Positions 1 through 11,572 are shown, numbered from the stretch's first letter. The stretch is 64,000 nt of DNA from Caulobacteraceae bacterium PMMR1 (GCA_000733915.1 JPOM01000001.1:1860001-1924000); one strand, 5' to 3'. Notes: generated from the sequence alone by a model not told the origin. A program made the numbers and translations.

Positions 1-334
1 GGATGACACGGTCGATCTGCCGGCCACGGCCCTTCAGCATGAGGTCCAGCGCCTCAGCCTGGGCCGGCGTGCGAGGAAAGCCGTCGAAGATGGCGCCGCC
101 GGCGGCCTCCGCCTCGGGCAGGCGCGCCTCGATCAGGGCGATGACGATCTCGTCGGAGACCAGTTCGCCGCGATCCATGATGCGGGCCACCCGGCGACCG
201 AGCTCGGAGCCCGACGCCTTCGCCGCGCGGAGCATGTCGCCGGTCGAGAGCTGCACCATCGCCCGCTGTTCGACGAGACGCTTGGCCTGAGTGCCCTTCC
301 CCGCCCCCGGGGGTCCGAACAGGATCAGGTTCAT
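1..334 (-). CDS. adk: Adenylate kinase (N-terminal part, cut by window edge)
   Basis: Adenylate kinase makes two ADP from ATP and AMP in the cytoplasm. About 111 N-terminal codons are visible. They start [16 protein letters not shown], with the P-loop GPPGAGKGT at residues 7-15, followed by the AMP-binding LSTGDMLR and a DGFPRT motif near residue 85. The ATG overlaps the secY TGA by four bases (ATGA), so the two genes are translationally coupled, the usual secY-adk order of the alphaproteobacterial spc operon. The lid domain and C-terminus lie beyond position 1. Confidence 0.95.
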   Translation of the reverse strand, partial: MNLILFGPPGAGKGTQAKRLVEQRAMVQLSTGDMLRAAKASGSELGRRVARIMDRGELVSDEIVIALIEARLPEAEAAGGAIFDGFPRTPAQAEALDLMLKGRGRQIDRVI

Positions 335-1704
335 CGCGTCGGCGCGACCCGGGCGGCGCTACGACCGCCCCCTCGCAGCTTCGACTTCTTGATCAGGCCT
401 TCGTACTGGTGAGCCAGCAGGTGCGACTGGATCTGGGCGACGGTGTCCATGGTCACCGTGACCACGATCAGGACGCTCGTGCCGCCAAGGTAGAACGTCG
501 GTCCAAGCCAGTTCGTCACCCACTCCGGCAGCAGACAGATGGCGGTGATGTAGGCCGCGCCGATCACCGTCAGGCGGGTCAAGACGTAGTCGATATACTC
601 CGCCGTGCGCTTGCCCGGCCGGATGCCGGGCAGGAAGCCGCCGTACTTGCGCAGGTTCTCCGCCGTGTCGTCGGGGTTGAAGACGATCGAGGTGTAGAAG
701 AAGGAGAAGAAGACGATCATCAGGCCATAGGCGACCATGAACAGCGGCTGGCCGTGCTGCAGCTGGCCGACCAGGCCCGGCGCCCACTGCGCCCAGGGGG
801 GAAGGTTGGCGTTGGACAGGAAGCCCATCACGGTTGTGGGCAGCAGCAGCAGGCTCGAGGCGAAAATCGGCGGGATCACGCCGGCGGTGTTGATCTTCAG
901 CGGCATGAAGGAGCTCTCGCCGCCATACATACGGTTGCCGACCTGTCGCTTGGGGTACTGCACGAGCAGGCGTCGCTGCGCCCGCTCCATGAAGACGATG
1001 GCCGCCACGATGCCCGCCGACAGGGCCGCGACCACCAGCAGCACCACGGGGCTGAGCTCGCCCGTGCGCGTGAGCTGCAGCCCGCGCCAGACATACCCCG
1101 GCAGCACCGCTACGATGCCCGCGAAGATGATCAGCGACGTACCGTTGCCCACGCCCCGGCTGGTGATCTGCTCGCCCAGCCACATCAGGAACATGGTCCC
1201 GCCGGTGAGCGTCGCCACCGTGGAGATGGTGAAGAACAGGCCCGGATCGTCGATCAGACCGCGCTGGTTCTGCAGCCCGACGGCGATGCCGAAGCTCTGG
1301 ACCAGGGCCAGGACCACGGTCAGGTAGCGGGTGTACTGGTTCAGCTGCTTGCGCCCGGCCTCCCCGCCTTCCTTGCGCAGCTTCTCCCAGGGCGCGTAGA
1401 TCGTGGCCATCAGCTGCACGATGATCGATGCCGAAATGTAGGGCATCACATTCAGCGAGAAGATCGCCATGCGCTGCACCGCGCCGCCCGAGAACATGTT
1501 GAACATGCCCAGGATGCCCTTCGCCTGGCCCTGGAAGGCATGGGCGAACTGCTCGACGTTGATGCCCGGGATGGGGATGTAGGTGCCGAGCCGATAGACG
1601 ATCAGGGCGCCCAGGGTGAACCAGAGGCGCTTGTGCAGGTCCGTCGCCTTGGCGAAGGACCCCACGTTCATGTTGGCGGCGAGCTGTTCTGCGGCGGAGG
1701 CCAT
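331..1704 (-). CDS. secY: Preprotein translocase subunit SecY
   Basis: This is the channel subunit of the SecYEG translocon, an inner-membrane protein of about 10 transmembrane helices. Its 457 residues match the family's usual length. Family signatures seen include the plug-region stretch around PYISASI (residues 89-95) and the cytoplasmic loop [11 protein letters not shown]. It follows rplO after a 142-bp gap, the largest spacing in this otherwise tight operon, so an internal promoter is possible though none is convincing. A short hairpin (CCCCG-CTT-CGGGG, 1833-1845) lies just after the rplO stop. The gene is coupled to adk downstream. Confidence 0.97.
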   Translation of the reverse strand: MASAAEQLAANMNVGSFAKATDLHKRLWFTLGALIVYRLGTYIPIPGINVEQFAHAFQGQAKGILGMFNMFSGGAVQRMAIFSLNVMPYISASIIVQLMATIYAPWEKLRKEGGEAGRKQLNQYTRYLTVVLALVQSFGIAVGLQNQRGLIDDPGLFFTISTVATLTGGTMFLMWLGEQITSRGVGNGTSLIIFAGIVAVLPGYVWRGLQLTRTGELSPVVLLVVAALSAGIVAAIVFMERAQRRLLVQYPKRQVGNRMYGGESSFMPLKINTAGVIPPIFASSLLLLPTTVMGFLSNANLPPWAQWAPGLVGQLQHGQPLFMVAYGLMIVFFSFFYTSIVFNPDDTAENLRKYGGFLPGIRPGKRTAEYIDYVLTRLTVIGAAYITAICLLPEWVTNWLGPTFYLGGTSVLIVVTVTMDTVAQIQSHLLAHQYEGLIKKSKLRGGGRSAARVAPTR

Positions 1705-1846
1705 GGGCCCTCAGGTGTGACGGTCAACGCCCAACATAGGCGGGGCTCCGACGACGTGCGAGGGCGAAAACGCCGCTGACGCGCCGGGCGCCCTGACGAA
1801 GGCGACGCGAGGGCTCCGCCAGGCCGAGGAGCCCCCGCTTCGGGGA

Positions 1847-2332
1847 TCAGGCTTCGGCGGCGACGGGCGCGGGGCGCGTCTCGGTCAGGCTGCCGCCCGC
1901 AGCCTCCACGGCCTGGCGGGCCGAGGCGGTGGCGGAGTGCACGGTCAGGGTCAGCTTGGCGGAGAGCTCGCCATGGCCCAGCAGACGCACGCCATCCTTC
2001 TCGCGCCGGATCACGCCCGCCGCGATCAGGGCCTGAGCGTCGATCGGCTGGCCCGCGTCGAGCCTGCCGGCCTCGATCGCCTTGACCAGGCGCCAGAGGT
2101 TCACCTCGGCGTAGGTCGACCGGTTCAGCGAGTTGAAGCCGCGCTTGGGCATGCGCATGTGCAACGGCATCTGGCCGCCTTCGAACTGCTGCATGCCGTG
2201 GCCGGTGCGGGCCTTCTGGCCCTTCACGCCGCGACCGGCGGTCTTGCCCTTGCCCGAGCCCGGGCCGCGCCCGACGCGCATGCGGTTCTTGCGGGCGCCC
2301 TCGTTGTCGCGAAGTTCGTTCAGTCTGGTCAT
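1847..2332 (-). CDS. rplO: 50S ribosomal protein L15
   Basis: L15 is a late-assembly large-subunit protein binding 23S rRNA. The 161-aa product has the typical Gly/Lys/Arg-rich N-terminal extension ([17 protein letters not shown], about residues 19-35) and the [11 protein letters not shown] signature near residue 56. It lies in the spc operon between rpmD and secY. It ends in an Ala-rich tail. Confidence 0.97.
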   Translation of the reverse strand: MTRLNELRDNEGARKNRMRVGRGPGSGKGKTAGRGVKGQKARTGHGMQQFEGGQMPLHMRMPKRGFNSLNRSTYAEVNLWRLVKAIEAGRLDAGQPIDAQALIAAGVIRREKDGVRLLGHGELSAKLTLTVHSATASARQAVEAAGGSLTETRPAPVAAEA

Positions 2333-2429
2333 GGCCTCGTCCTTTCGACGGTTGCGCCGGACGCGCAGGGCGCACCCGACTCGGCGATCATGGTTGCGGC
2401 GCGGGGTCGGCGACCTCGCGGCGGCGGGT

Positions 2430-2609
2430 TCAGCCCTCCACCACCTGAACCAGGTGCTGGACCTTGCGGATCATGCCGCGCACGGCGGGCGTGTCCTCGA
2501 GCTGGGACACCCGCCCCAGGCGGTTCAGGCCCAGGCCGACCAGGGTCTGGCGCTGCACGGCCTCGCGGCGGATCGGGCTGCCGATCTGCTTCACGGTGAT
2601 CTGAGCCAT
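2430..2609 (-). CDS. rpmD: 50S ribosomal protein L30
   Basis: This 59-aa protein begins [20 protein letters not shown] and contains [11 protein letters not shown], the L30 core, ending QHLVQVVEG. It is short for a gene but exactly the family size, and it sits in the standard place between rpsE and rplO. The ATG follows the rpsE stop by five bases. Confidence 0.95.
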   Translation of the reverse strand: MAQITVKQIGSPIRREAVQRQTLVGLGLNRLGRVSQLEDTPAVRGMIRKVQHLVQVVEG

Positions 2610-2614
2610 CGGGA

Positions 2615-3199
2615 TCAGCCCTCTACGGCGTCGGGAGCCGAGGCGCCGTCGGCGCGGCGGCCAAGGATGTCGCTCACCTTCTTGCCGCGCTTGGCGGCGA
2701 TCTGGCGGGGCGAGCTCTGGACCTTCAGCGCCTCGAAGGTGGCGCGCACCATGTTGTAAGGGTTGGACGAGCCGCTGGACTTGCCCACCACGTCCTGCAC
2801 GCCGAGGCTCTCCAGCACCGCGCGCATCGGGCCGCCGGCGATCACGCCCGTCCCCGGAGGCGCCGCGCGCACCATCACCTTGCCCGCGCCCCAGCGGCCG
2901 TTGCCGTCGTGGTGCAGGGTGCGGCTCTCGCGCAGCGGGACGCGCACCATGGACTTCTTCGCCTCTTCGGTCGCCTTGCGGATGGCTTCCGGCACTTCGC
3001 GCGCCTTGCCGTGACCGAAGCCGACGCGGCCCTTCTGGTCGCCCACGACCATCAGCGCAGCGAAGCTGAAGCGGCGGCCGCCCTTCACGGTGGCGGCGAC
3101 GCGATTGATGTGCACCAGCTTTTCGACGAGCTCGTTGTCGCGCTCCTCGCCGTCGCGCCGATCCCGCCGGTCCCGGCGCTCTTCGTTGGGTCGAGCCAT
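2615..3199 (-). CDS. rpsE: 30S ribosomal protein S5
   Basis: S5 is a decoding-fidelity protein near the mRNA entry site. The 194-aa product has the S5 N-terminal domain ([21 protein letters not shown] from about residue 22) and the C-terminal fold with the [15 protein letters not shown] region. An Arg/Asp-rich leader of about 20 residues precedes the conserved domain, as in other Caulobacterales. It is in the spc operon. Confidence 0.97.
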   Translation of the reverse strand: MARPNEERRDRRDRRDGEERDNELVEKLVHINRVAATVKGGRRFSFAALMVVGDQKGRVGFGHGKAREVPEAIRKATEEAKKSMVRVPLRESRTLHHDGNGRWGAGKVMVRAAPPGTGVIAGGPMRAVLESLGVQDVVGKSSGSSNPYNMVRATFEALKVQSSPRQIAAKRGKKVSDILGRRADGASAPDAVEG

Positions 3200-3208
3200 G
3201 GGTGATCC

Positions 3209-3568
3209 TTAGAAGTTCAGGCCGGCTTCGCGCGCGGCGTCGGCCAGGGCCTTGACCCGGCCATGATAGAGGTACCCGCCGCGGTCGAAGACCACGTCCT
3301 TCACGCCCTTCTCCAGAGCGCGCTGGGCGACGAGCTTGCCGACCTCGGCCGCCCGACCGCTCTTGCCGCCCTCGGCCTGGGCGAGGCCGTCCTCGAGCGA
3401 GGAGGCGGCCGCCAGGGTCACGCCCCGGGCGTCGTCGATGATCTGGGCATAGATGGACTTGGCCGAGCGGAAGACGCTCAGCCGGGGCCGGCCGGCACCC
3501 ACCTTCTTCAGCCGGGCGCGCACGCGCTGGGCGCGGCGCTGGGCGATGTCGCGAGGCTTCAGGGCCAT
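3209..3568 (-). CDS. rplR: 50S ribosomal protein L18
   Basis: L18 binds 5S rRNA with L5 in the central protuberance. The 119-aa product has the [20 protein letters not shown] segment and the C-terminal [26 protein letters not shown], both diagnostic. It starts at ATG, three bases after the rplF stop. Confidence 0.97.
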   Translation of the reverse strand: MALKPRDIAQRRAQRVRARLKKVGAGRPRLSVFRSAKSIYAQIIDDARGVTLAAASSLEDGLAQAEGGKSGRAAEVGKLVAQRALEKGVKDVVFDRGGYLYHGRVKALADAAREAGLNF

Positions 3569-3571
3569 GGC

Positions 3572-4105
3572 TTACTTCTTCTTCCCTTCCTTGCGCCGCA
3601 CGGCCTCGCTGGCGTAGCGCACGCCCTTGCCCTTGTAGGGCTCAGGCGGACGGATGCGGCGGATGCGAGCCGCGACTTCGCCCACCAGCTGCTTGTCGAT
3701 GCCGCTCACGCGGATCTCGACGGGACGCGGCACGGCGAAGGTGATGCCCGCCGGCGGCGGCATATCGACGTCGTGGCTGAAGCCCAGCTGCAGGGAGAGG
3801 TCGCGCCCCTTGAGCGCGGCGCGGTAGCCCACGCCCACCAGCTCGAGCACCTCCTCGTAGCCCTTGGTCACGCCCTCGATCATGTTGGCGGTCAGGGTGC
3901 GCGACAGGCCCCACATGGCGGCGGCGCGCTGGCTGTCGTTGCGGGGCGCGAAGGTCAGCTGGCCGCCCTCCTGCGCCACCTCGATCTCCTCGGGCGCGGT
4001 GTAGGCGAGCTGGCCCTTGGGCCCCTTCACCGTGATCGCCTGGCCGGCGAGGGTGACGGAGACGCCGGACGGGATCGGGACGGCCTTCTTGCCGATACGG
4101 GACAT
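3572..4105 (-). CDS. rplF: 50S ribosomal protein L6
   Basis: L6 lies near the sarcin-ricin loop. The start was set at the ATG giving [15 protein letters not shown], the universal L6 N-terminus, although the frame stays open 19 codons upstream. The 177-aa product shows the repeated L6 fold and the GPEP-like [12 protein letters not shown] signature near the C-terminus. It sits between rpsH and rplR. Confidence 0.97.
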   Translation of the reverse strand: MSRIGKKAVPIPSGVSVTLAGQAITVKGPKGQLAYTAPEEIEVAQEGGQLTFAPRNDSQRAAAMWGLSRTLTANMIEGVTKGYEEVLELVGVGYRAALKGRDLSLQLGFSHDVDMPPPAGITFAVPRPVEIRVSGIDKQLVGEVAARIRRIRPPEPYKGKGVRYASEAVRRKEGKKK

Positions 4106-4121
4106 CTTGGAGCTTCCCCGA

Positions 4122-4520
4122 TCAGTAGACGCGGCAGAGGACTTCGCCGCCCACGTTCGCATCGCGGGCCGCGGCGTCGCTCATCACGCCTTTGGAGGTG
4201 GACAGGATCGAGATCCCAAGGCCGTTCTTCACCGGCTTCAGGTCCGAGATGGACGAATAGACGCGACGACCCGGCTTCGACACGCGCGCGATCTCCGCGA
4301 TCACGGGCTCGCCGTCGAAGTACTTCAGCTCGATCTCGAACTCCGGATGCTTGCCGGCTTCTTCCACGAGCTTGTAGCCGCGGATGTAGCCTTCGTCCTG
4401 GAGCACGTCGAGCACGCGGCCGCGCAGCTTGGACGCCGGCGTCGTGACCTTGGAGCGCTTGCGCTCCGCCGCATTCTTTATGCGGGCGATCATGTCGCTC
4501 AGGGGATCGTTGAAAGACAT
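4122..4520 (-). CDS. rpsH: 30S ribosomal protein S8
   Basis: S8 binds the 16S rRNA central domain and in enterobacteria autoregulates the spc operon; regulation here is not visible. The 132-aa product starts [17 protein letters not shown] and ends with [16 protein letters not shown] and GGEVLCRVY, all conserved. A purine-rich ribosome binding site precedes the ATG. Confidence 0.97.
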   Translation of the reverse strand: MSFNDPLSDMIARIKNAAERKRSKVTTPASKLRGRVLDVLQDEGYIRGYKLVEEAGKHPEFEIELKYFDGEPVIAEIARVSKPGRRVYSSISDLKPVKNGLGISILSTSKGVMSDAAARDANVGGEVLCRVY

Positions 4521-4532
4521 CTCGTTTCCCCC

Positions 4533-4838
4533 TTACCAGCTCGACTTCACGAGGCCGGGGATCTGGCCCTGGGAGCCGAGCTCCCGCAGCGCGATCCGGC
4601 TCATCTTGAGCTTGCGATAGAAGGCCCGCGGCCGCCCCGTCATGGTGCAGCGGTTGCGGATGCGGTTCGGCGCGGAGTTGCGCGGCAGCTCGGCGAGCTT
4701 CAGGCGCGCGTCAAAGCGCTCCTCGAGCGGTCGCGTCTCGTCGTTGGCGATCGCCTTCAGGGCGTCGCGCTTGGCGGCGTACTGCTTCACGAGCTTCTTC
4801 ACGTGCTCGTTGCGGTTAACGGCGCTCTTCTTGGCCAT
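4533..4838 (-). CDS. rpsN: 30S ribosomal protein S14
   Basis: This is the zinc-free long form of S14, 101 aa. It begins [17 protein letters not shown] and carries [20 protein letters not shown] without the CxxC pairs of the short zinc form. It lies between rplE and rpsH in the usual order. Confidence 0.97.
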   Translation of the reverse strand: MAKKSAVNRNEHVKKLVKQYAAKRDALKAIANDETRPLEERFDARLKLAELPRNSAPNRIRNRCTMTGRPRAFYRKLKMSRIALRELGSQGQIPGLVKSSW

Positions 4839-4860
4839 GGTTCGTCTTTCCTCCCGTCCG

Positions 4861-5430
4861 TCAGCTGTTGAACGGGAACTGGAATTCTTTCAGAAGCGCC
4901 TTGGCTTCCGCGTCGGACTTGGCGGTCGTGCAGACGATGATGTCCATGCCCCAGACCTGATCGATCTGGTCATAGTTGATCTCCGGGAACACGATGTGCT
5001 CCTTCAGACCCATCGCGTAATTGCCGCGGCCGTCGAAGCTCGTCCCCTTCAGACCGCGGAAGTCCTTCACGCGCGGCAGGGCGATCGTGATCAGCCGGTC
5101 GAGGAACTCGTACATCCGGTCCTTGCGCAGGGTGACCTTGGCGCCCACGACCATGCCTTCGCGCAGCTTGAAGCCGGCGATGGACTGGCGCGCGCGGGTC
5201 GGCGCGGGCTTCTGGCCGGCGATGGCCGCGAGGTCCTTCATGGCCGCTTGGGCCTTCTTGGAGTCCGCCACCGCCTCGCCGATCCCCATGTTGATGACGA
5301 TCTTGTCAAGCTTGGGGACCTGCATCTCGTTGGTGTAGCCGAACTGCTCGCGCATCGCCTGGCGGATGCGATTGCGGTACTCGGACTTCATCCGGGGCTC
5401 GTAGCCCTCGGGCTTGTTCTGATCAGCCAT
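4861..5430 (-). CDS. rplE: 50S ribosomal protein L5
   Basis: L5 is a 5S rRNA-binding protein that contacts P-site tRNA. The 189-aa product contains [11 protein letters not shown] (about residues 43-53) and the C-terminal [17 protein letters not shown] region. The start overlaps the rplX stop by eight bases, supporting coupled translation. Confidence 0.97.
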   Translation of the reverse strand: MADQNKPEGYEPRMKSEYRNRIRQAMREQFGYTNEMQVPKLDKIVINMGIGEAVADSKKAQAAMKDLAAIAGQKPAPTRARQSIAGFKLREGMVVGAKVTLRKDRMYEFLDRLITIALPRVKDFRGLKGTSFDGRGNYAMGLKEHIVFPEINYDQIDQVWGMDIIVCTTAKSDAEAKALLKEFQFPFNS

Positions 5431-5737
5431 TGATCACCTCGCCGGTGGTCTTGGCGAAGCGCACCTTCTTGTCGCCGTCCATGCGGAAGCCGACGCGGGT
5501 GGGCTTGCCCTGGGAGTCCACGATGGCGACGTTGGACACGTGCACCGGGGCTTCCTTGTTCTTGATCCCGCCCTGAGGGTCGGTTTGGCTCGCCCGCGTG
5601 TGGCGCTGGACCATGTTCAGGCCCTCCACCAGAACGCGCTCGTCCTTCGGAAAGACGCGCAGGACCTGGCCTTGCCGGCCCTTGTCCTTGCCCGTCAGCA
5701 TGACGACGCGGTCGCCCTTCTTGATCTTGGCCGCCAT
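5423..5737 (-). CDS. rplX: 50S ribosomal protein L24
   Basis: L24 initiates 50S assembly through a KOW fold. The product begins [20 protein letters not shown]. The reading frame has GTG then ATG as its first two codons (5740-5735). I chose the ATG because the protein then matches the family N-terminus; a GTG start would give one extra residue. Either start overlaps the rplN TGA. Confidence 0.95.
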   Translation of the reverse strand: MAAKIKKGDRVVMLTGKDKGRQGQVLRVFPKDERVLVEGLNMVQRHTRASQTDPQGGIKNKEAPVHVSNVAIVDSQGKPTRVGFRMDGDKKVRFAKTTGEVING

Positions 5738-6105
5738 CACAGCACCTCAGGCGCGAGCGAAATGATCTTCATGTGGTTCTTGGCGCGCAGTTCGCGCGGA
5801 ACCGGCCCGAAGATGCGGGTGCCGATCGGCTCGGACGACTTGTTCACCAGCACCGCAGCGTTCTTGTCGAAGCGGATCGTCGAGCCGTCCTTGCGGGCGA
5901 TGTCCTTGGACGTGCGCACGACGACGGCGCGCATGACGTCGCCCTTCTTCACGCGGCCGCGCGGGATCGCCTCCTTCACAGAGACGACGATCACGTCGCC
6001 AACGCTGGCGTAGCGACGCTTCGCGCCACCCAGCACCTTGATGCACATGACCCGGCGCGCGCCAGAATTGTCAGCGACGTCCAGGTTAGTTTGCATCTGG
6101 ATCAT
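5737..6105 (-). CDS. rplN: 50S ribosomal protein L14
   Basis: L14 forms an intersubunit bridge. The 122-aa product begins [20 protein letters not shown], the invariant L14 N-terminus, and ends [12 protein letters not shown]-like ([13 protein letters not shown]). It lies between rpsQ and rplX with only short gaps. Confidence 0.97.
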   Translation of the reverse strand: MIQMQTNLDVADNSGARRVMCIKVLGGAKRRYASVGDVIVVSVKEAIPRGRVKKGDVMRAVVVRTSKDIARKDGSTIRFDKNAAVLVNKSSEPIGTRIFGPVPRELRAKNHMKIISLAPEVL

Positions 6106-6120
6106 GGAACCTGACCTTCC

Positions 6121-6375
6121 TTAGGACGCCGAAGTCGTGGAGCCGTCCTTGGGCAGGACCTCCCACGTCTTCAGCTTGGAGCGGGGCGCGCACTCGATGA
6201 TGCGGGCCAGCTCGCCCTCGTGATACGAATTGCTCTCGTCGTGAGCGTGGTACTTCTTGGACCGCCGCACCGTCTTCTTCATGACGGGGTGCAGGAACGT
6301 CCGTTCCACCTTCACGACGACGGTCTTGTCGCCCTTGTCGGAGACGACGACGCCTTCAAGAATGCGCTTCGGCAT
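6121..6375 (-). CDS. rpsQ: 30S ribosomal protein S17
   Basis: This primary 16S-binding protein of 84 aa begins [20 protein letters not shown] and has the OB-fold motif [19 protein letters not shown]. It follows rpmC in the usual S10-operon end/spc-operon start arrangement. Confidence 0.97.
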   Translation of the reverse strand: MPKRILEGVVVSDKGDKTVVVKVERTFLHPVMKKTVRRSKKYHAHDESNSYHEGELARIIECAPRSKLKTWEVLPKDGSTTSAS

Positions 6376-6384
6376 CGGTTTTCC

Positions 6385-6579
6385 TCAGCCCTGCACGGAC
6401 TTCTGGCGCATCACGGTCTTGAGGCGCGCGATGGACTTGCGCACTTCGTCGATGCGATGCGGCTTTTCCATCTGGCCGGTGGCCGCCTGGAAACGCAGGT
6501 TGAACTGCTCCCGCTTCAGCTGCAGCAGCTGATCGGAAAGCTGGTCGGGGGTCAGGGCCCGGATCTCGTCGATCTTCAT
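6385..6579 (-). CDS. rpmC: 50S ribosomal protein L29
   Basis: L29 is a small helical protein at the peptide exit. The 64-aa product begins [18 protein letters not shown] and has the family motif [16 protein letters not shown]. The start ATG shares one base with the rplP stop (TGATG). Confidence 0.96.
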   Translation of the reverse strand: MKIDEIRALTPDQLSDQLLQLKREQFNLRFQAATGQMEKPHRIDEVRKSIARLKTVMRQKSVQG

Positions 6580-7022
6580 CAGGCGGCCTCGCTCTCAACA
6601 TGGGCCACGCCCGCATCCAGGCGGGTCACGACCTTGGTGCGGACCGGCAGCTTGGCCGCGCCAAGGCGCAGCGCCTCGCGGGCGATGTCGTCCGGCACGC
6701 CGTCGATCTCGAACATGATCCGGCCTGGGGCCACGCGCGCCGCCCAGAACTCCACCGCGCCCTTGCCCGAGCCCATGCGGACTTCCGCAGGCTTGGAGGA
6801 CACCGGAACGTCCGGGAAGATGCGGATCCAGACGCGGCCCTGGCGCTTCATCTGGCGCGTGATCGCGCGGCGGGCCGCCTCGATCTGGCGCGCGGTGATG
6901 CGCTCGGGCTCCAGCGACTTCAGGCCGTAGGAGCCGAAGTTCAGCGAGAACCCGCCCTTGGACGTGCCGTGGATGCGGCCCTTGAAGGCCTTGCGGTACT
7001 TGGTCTTCTTCGGTGACAGCAT
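6579..7022 (-). CDS. rplP: 50S ribosomal protein L16
   Basis: L16 organises the A-site region of 23S rRNA. The 147-aa product begins [19 protein letters not shown] and contains [20 protein letters not shown]-type and [16 protein letters not shown] signatures. It follows rpsC by ten bases and is coupled to rpmC. Confidence 0.97.
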   Translation of the reverse strand: MLSPKKTKYRKAFKGRIHGTSKGGFSLNFGSYGLKSLEPERITARQIEAARRAITRQMKRQGRVWIRIFPDVPVSSKPAEVRMGSGKGAVEFWAARVAPGRIMFEIDGVPDDIAREALRLGAAKLPVRTKVVTRLDAGVAHVESEAA

Positions 7023-7032
7023 GGGTCGATCC

Positions 7033-7809
7033 TCAGGCCTGGGTCTCGGCCTGTTCGCCGCCGCGGTCGCGGCGCGGGCCGCGGTCGCGGCGCGGGCCGC
7101 GGTCGGAGCGATCGCGGCGCTCGTCGCTGGACGGCCCGCTCGCCTCGCCCGCCCAGCGCTTGTCCTGCGCCATCGGGTCGTGCTCGAGGATCTCGCCCTT
7201 GAAGACCCAGGTCTTCACGCCGATAATCCCGTAGGTGGTGGTCGCCTCGGCGAAGCCGTAGTCGATGTCGGCGCGCAGGGTGTGCAGGGGCACGCGGCCT
7301 TCGCGATACCACTCCATGCGCGCGATCTCCGCGCCGCCCAGGCGGCCCGAGACGTTGATGCGCACGCCCTTGGCGCCGAGCCGCATGGCCGACTGCATCG
7401 CGCGCTTCATGGCGCGGCGGAAGGCGACGCGGCGCTCGAGCTGCTGGGCGATGGATTCCGCGATCAGCTGGGCGTCGGCCTCGGGCTTGCGCACCTCGAC
7501 GATGTTCAGGTGCACCTCGCCCTCGGTCATGGCCGAGAGGTCCTTGCGCAGCTTGTCGATGTCCGCGCCCTTCTTGCCGATGATCACGCCCGGGCGCGCG
7601 GCATAGATGGTGACGCGGCAGCGCTTGTGCGGCCGCTCGATGATGATGCGCGAGACGCCCGCCTGGTTCAGGCGCTGCTTCAGCGCCTTGCGGATCTGGA
7701 TGTCCTGGAACAGCAGGCGCGAATAATCCTCGCCGTCGGCGAACCAACGGCTGTCCCAGGTGCGGTTGACGCCGAGGCGCAGGCCGACGGGATTGACCTT
7801 CTGACCCAT
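7033..7809 (-). CDS. rpsC: 30S ribosomal protein S3
   Basis: S3 forms the mRNA entry channel and has helicase activity with S4 and S5. The 258-aa product has the KH-domain motif [14 protein letters not shown] and the C-terminal domain around [20 protein letters not shown]. The last 30 residues are a charged tail built on a tandem RGPRRD repeat, encoded by near-identical units at about 7063-7105. The ATG shares one base with the rplV stop. Confidence 0.97.
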   Translation of the reverse strand: MGQKVNPVGLRLGVNRTWDSRWFADGEDYSRLLFQDIQIRKALKQRLNQAGVSRIIIERPHKRCRVTIYAARPGVIIGKKGADIDKLRKDLSAMTEGEVHLNIVEVRKPEADAQLIAESIAQQLERRVAFRRAMKRAMQSAMRLGAKGVRINVSGRLGGAEIARMEWYREGRVPLHTLRADIDYGFAEATTTYGIIGVKTWVFKGEILEHDPMAQDKRWAGEASGPSSDERRDRSDRGPRRDRGPRRDRGGEQAETQA

Positions 7810-8192
7810 CAGGCGATCTCCCCGCCCAGTTCACGGACCACGATGGTGATCTCCGAAAACGGCTTTTCGATACGCGACGAGCGACCCCGCGCGCGGGCGG
7901 AGAAGCGCTTCATCACCAGGTTCTTGCCCACGAAGGCCTCGGCGACGACGAGGGCGTCGATGTCGAGGTTGTGGTTGTTCTCCGCGTTGGAGATCGCCGA
8001 GTAGAGGGCCTTGCGCACATCCTTGGCGATGCGCTTGTGGCTGAATTCCAGCTCGTTGAGGGCGCGCTGCACGCTGAGGCCTCGGATTGACTGGGCGACC
8101 AGGTTCAGCTTTCGCGGCGAGGTGCGCAGGTTCACGACCTTCGCACGGGCTTCGCTCGCGCCGACGCGGCGGGGATTGGCGGCTTTGCCCAT
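7809..8192 (-). CDS. rplV: 50S ribosomal protein L22
   Basis: L22 lines the exit tunnel with L4. The 127-aa product shows [18 protein letters not shown] and the C-terminal [19 protein letters not shown], both conserved. It lies one base after the rpsS stop region, in canonical S10-operon order. Confidence 0.97.
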   Translation of the reverse strand: MGKAANPRRVGASEARAKVVNLRTSPRKLNLVAQSIRGLSVQRALNELEFSHKRIAKDVRKALYSAISNAENNHNLDIDALVVAEAFVGKNLVMKRFSARARGRSSRIEKPFSEITIVVRELGGEIA

Positions 8193-8193
8193 C

Positions 8194-8469
8194 TTACTTC
8201 CTCTTGGCCTTCTTGTCGGCCGCGTGGCCGTAGAAGGTGCGGGTGGGCGCGAATTCGCCGAGCTTCATCCCGACCATGTCTTCGGACACCAGCACCGGGA
8301 TGTGCTTGTGGCCGTTGTGCACGCCGAAGGTCAGACCCACGAACTGGGGCATGATGGTGGAGCGGCGCGACCAGGTCTTGATGACCTCCTTGCGACCGCC
8401 CTGGGCGGCTTCGGCCTTCTTCAGCAGGTAGCCGTCGACGAACGGACCTTTCCAGACGGAGCGGGTCAT
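8194..8469 (-). CDS. rpsS: 30S ribosomal protein S19
   Basis: S19 is a 30S head protein. The 91-aa product begins [20 protein letters not shown] and contains [20 protein letters not shown] and the [15 protein letters not shown] tail, all diagnostic. Confidence 0.97.
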   Translation of the reverse strand: MTRSVWKGPFVDGYLLKKAEAAQGGRKEVIKTWSRRSTIMPQFVGLTFGVHNGHKHIPVLVSEDMVGMKLGEFAPTRTFYGHAADKKAKRK

Positions 8470-8471
8470 GA

Positions 8472-9308
<837 letters not shown>

Positions 9309-9318
9309 CGGTCGACCC

Positions 9319-9615
9319 TCAGAGCCCGGTGGTCACGTCGATCGATTGGCCCTCTTGCAGGGTCACGATCGCTTTTTTGATGTCGGACCGGCGGCCGCGA
9401 ATGCCGCGGAAGCGCTTGGTCTTGCCCTTGGTGACCACGGTGTTGACCTTGGTGACCCGGACCTTGAACAGCTCTTCGACCGCAGTTGCGATCTCGTCCT
9501 TGCTGGCGTCGAGCGCCACGCGCAGGACGACCTTGTTCTGCTCCGACAGGATGGTCGCCTTCTCGGTGATGTGCGGAGCCAGGACGACGTCGTAGTGGCG
9601 GGCGGTGGCGGCCAT
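9319..9615 (-). CDS. rplW: 50S ribosomal protein L23
   Basis: L23 is the exit-tunnel docking site for trigger factor and SRP. The product begins [20 protein letters not shown] and contains [16 protein letters not shown]. As at rplX, the frame opens GTG-ATG (9618-9613); I chose the ATG. It overlaps the rplD TGA by one base. Confidence 0.95.
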   Translation of the reverse strand: MAATARHYDVVLAPHITEKATILSEQNKVVLRVALDASKDEIATAVEELFKVRVTKVNTVVTKGKTKRFRGIRGRRSDIKKAIVTLQEGQSIDVTTGL

Positions 9616-10256
9616 CACGCGGCCTCCTTCTCAGAGGTGAAGCGCGCCTGGATGGCGTCTACGGCGGCGCGGGTCAGCACCAGCTTCTCCCGGCGCAGCA
9701 CATCGTAGACGTTCAGGCCGGCGTTGGGCAGCACGTCGACCTCGGCGATGTTGCGGGCGGCGAGCTTGAAGTTCGCATCGACCTCGGGACCCGCGATCAC
9801 CAAAGCGTTCTTCAGGCCGATCTTCTCGAAGGCGACCTTCAGCGCCGCGGTCTTGGGCTGGTCCAGCGTCGCCTGGTCCAGCACGATCAGCGCGCCGTCG
9901 CGGGCCTTGGACGACAGGGCGTGGCGCAGCGCCAGCGCCCGGACCTTCTTGGGCAGGTCGATGGCGTGGCTGCGCACCACCGGGCCGTGGGTCTTAGCGC
10001 CGCCCACGAACTGCGCGGCCTTGCGCGAGCCGTGGCGGGCCCCGCCGGTGCCCTTCTGCTTGTACATCTTCTTGCCCGTGCGGGCGACTTCGTTGCGGGT
10101 CTTGATCTTGTGCGTGCCGGCGCGGCGCTTGGCGAGCTGCCACACGACGCAGCGCTGCAGGATGTCGGCGCGGATCTCCTCGATGCCGAAGACGGCGTCG
10201 TCGAGTTCGATCTCGCCGGCTTGGCCGGCGTCCAGGGTGGTGACGTTGAGCTTCAT
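9615..10256 (-). CDS. rplD: 50S ribosomal protein L4
   Basis: L4 is a 23S-binding tunnel protein; in enterobacteria it autoregulates the S10 operon. The 213-aa product contains the extended-loop motif [18 protein letters not shown]. The start shares one base with the rplC stop (TGATG). Confidence 0.97.
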   Translation of the reverse strand: MKLNVTTLDAGQAGEIELDDAVFGIEEIRADILQRCVVWQLAKRRAGTHKIKTRNEVARTGKKMYKQKGTGGARHGSRKAAQFVGGAKTHGPVVRSHAIDLPKKVRALALRHALSSKARDGALIVLDQATLDQPKTAALKVAFEKIGLKNALVIAGPEVDANFKLAARNIAEVDVLPNAGLNVYDVLRREKLVLTRAAVDAIQARFTSEKEAA

Positions 10257-11005
10257 CAGCCTTCGCCTCCCTTGGCGGCGGTCTCAGTCGCGGCCGTCTC
10301 CGGCCCGGAGGTGTCGGCGGGTTCGCCGGCGGTCTTGCGGAAGGCGCCGGGCTTGGGCGCCTCGGCCGGCAGCGCGCGCTTCACAGCATCGCGGACCTTT
10401 ACGTAGGAGCCCTCGGCGCCGGGGACCGCCCCCTTGACCAGGATCAGGCCGCGCTCGGGGTCGACGCGCACGATCTGCAGGTTCTGCGTCGTGACGGTCT
10501 CCACGCCGTAGTGGCCGGCCATCTTCTTGTTCTTGAAGGTGCGGCCCGGGTCCTGGCGCTGGCCAGTGGAGCCATGCGAGCGGTGGCTGACCGAAACGCC
10601 GTGGGTGGCGCGAAGGCCGCCGAAGTTCCAGCGCTTCATGGCGCCGGAAAAGCCCTTGCCGATGGTCACGCCCTGGATGTCGACCCGCTGGCCGGCGACG
10701 AAGTGGTCGGCGGTGATCTCCGCGCCCACGTCGATGAGGTTCTCAGGGGTGACCCGGAACTCGGTCACCACGCGCTTGGGCTCCACCATCGCCTTGGCGA
10801 AGTGCCCGCGCATCTGCTGGCTGGTGTTCTTCGCCTTCTTCGCGCCTGCGCCGAGCTGAAGCGCGACATAGCCGTCGCGGTCCTGGGTGCGCTGGCCGGT
10901 CACCTGGCACCCGTCGAGGGCGAGCACGGTGACGGGCACGTGCTGACCCGCCTCGTCGAAGAGGCGCGTCATGCCGAGTTTCTTGGCGAGTACGCCGGTT
11001 CGCAT
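10256..11005 (-). CDS. rplC: 50S ribosomal protein L3
   Basis: L3 initiates 50S assembly and reaches toward the peptidyl transferase centre. The 249-aa product starts [18 protein letters not shown] and contains [20 protein letters not shown] and [16 protein letters not shown]. The C-terminal 25 residues form an Ala/Gly/Glu-rich tail absent from shorter L3 proteins. Confidence 0.97.
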   Translation of the reverse strand: MRTGVLAKKLGMTRLFDEAGQHVPVTVLALDGCQVTGQRTQDRDGYVALQLGAGAKKAKNTSQQMRGHFAKAMVEPKRVVTEFRVTPENLIDVGAEITADHFVAGQRVDIQGVTIGKGFSGAMKRWNFGGLRATHGVSVSHRSHGSTGQRQDPGRTFKNKKMAGHYGVETVTTQNLQIVRVDPERGLILVKGAVPGAEGSYVKVRDAVKRALPAEAPKPGAFRKTAGEPADTSGPETAATETAAKGGEG

Positions 11006-11016
11006 GGCCCTCGTCC

Positions 11017-11322
11017 TCAGATCTTGATTTCGACGTCGACGCCGGCGGACAGGTCGAGCTTCATCAGCGCGTCCACGGTCTGCGGAGTGGGATCGACGAT
11101 ATCCAGCACGCGCTTGTGCGTGCGCATTTCGAACTGCTCGCGCGACTTCTTGTCGATGTGCGGCGAGCGGAGCACCGTGAAGCGCTCGATACGGGTCGGC
11201 AGCGGGATCGGCCCGCGGACGGCGGCGCCGGTGCGCTTGGCCGTATTCACGATCTCGCGGGTGGAGTGATCCAACACCCGGTGATCGAAGGCCTTCAGCC
11301 GAATACGAATATTCTGCGCCAT
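11017..11322 (-). CDS. rpsJ: 30S ribosomal protein S10
   Basis: S10 is a 30S head protein and the NusE antitermination factor. The start was placed at [18 protein letters not shown], the universal N-terminus, giving 101 aa; the frame is open 58 codons upstream but that extension has no S10 character. It is the first gene of the ribosomal run here. No tuf or fusA precedes it; a 324-bp gene-free leader does. Confidence 0.97.
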   Translation of the reverse strand: MAQNIRIRLKAFDHRVLDHSTREIVNTAKRTGAAVRGPIPLPTRIERFTVLRSPHIDKKSREQFEMRTHKRVLDIVDPTPQTVDALMKLDLSAGVDVEIKI

Positions 11323-11463
11323 ATCTAAACGTCCTTCGCGTCCGCCACGCCCGTACGGTTCAAAGATCCAGAGCCTTGCGGCCCCAAACACCCGCGCGCG
11401 CCTCGAACGGCAGAAACCGAACCCGCCGGTCCGGCCGTGCGAACGAAGCCCGCAAACAACGAG

Positions 11464-11509
11464 AGGGCCCCGCAGCGCCGCCCGAACGGCGGTCACGCGC
11501 GAAGGCCCT
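11464..11509 (-). promoter_or_regulatory. Nested stem-loop in the putative rpsJ leader
   Basis: Outer arms AGGGCC (11464-11469) and GGCCCT (11504-11509) can pair. Inside them an exact 5-bp stem CCGCC/GGCGG (11478-11492) has a 5-base loop. It lies about 140 bases upstream of the rpsJ start. It could be a leader structure or a remnant terminator of a lost upstream gene. No U-run follows directly on either strand. Confidence 0.35.
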
Positions 11510-11572
11510 GCTTGATCCCGATATGCAGCGCTGGGGAAAGCGCGATGTCAGGTCGTCTTTGCGAACCGCGTC

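Noticed and set aside
409-1779. 456-codon frame opposite secY
   Set aside because: It is antisense to a certain gene, with no domain and a composition typical of GC-rich shadow frames.
1833-1845. Terminator after rplO
   Set aside because: A 5-bp stem without a U-run, inside a co-directional operon; insufficient.
7070-7110. CRISPR-like direct repeats
   Set aside because: They are coding repeats in the rpsC 3' end without spacers.
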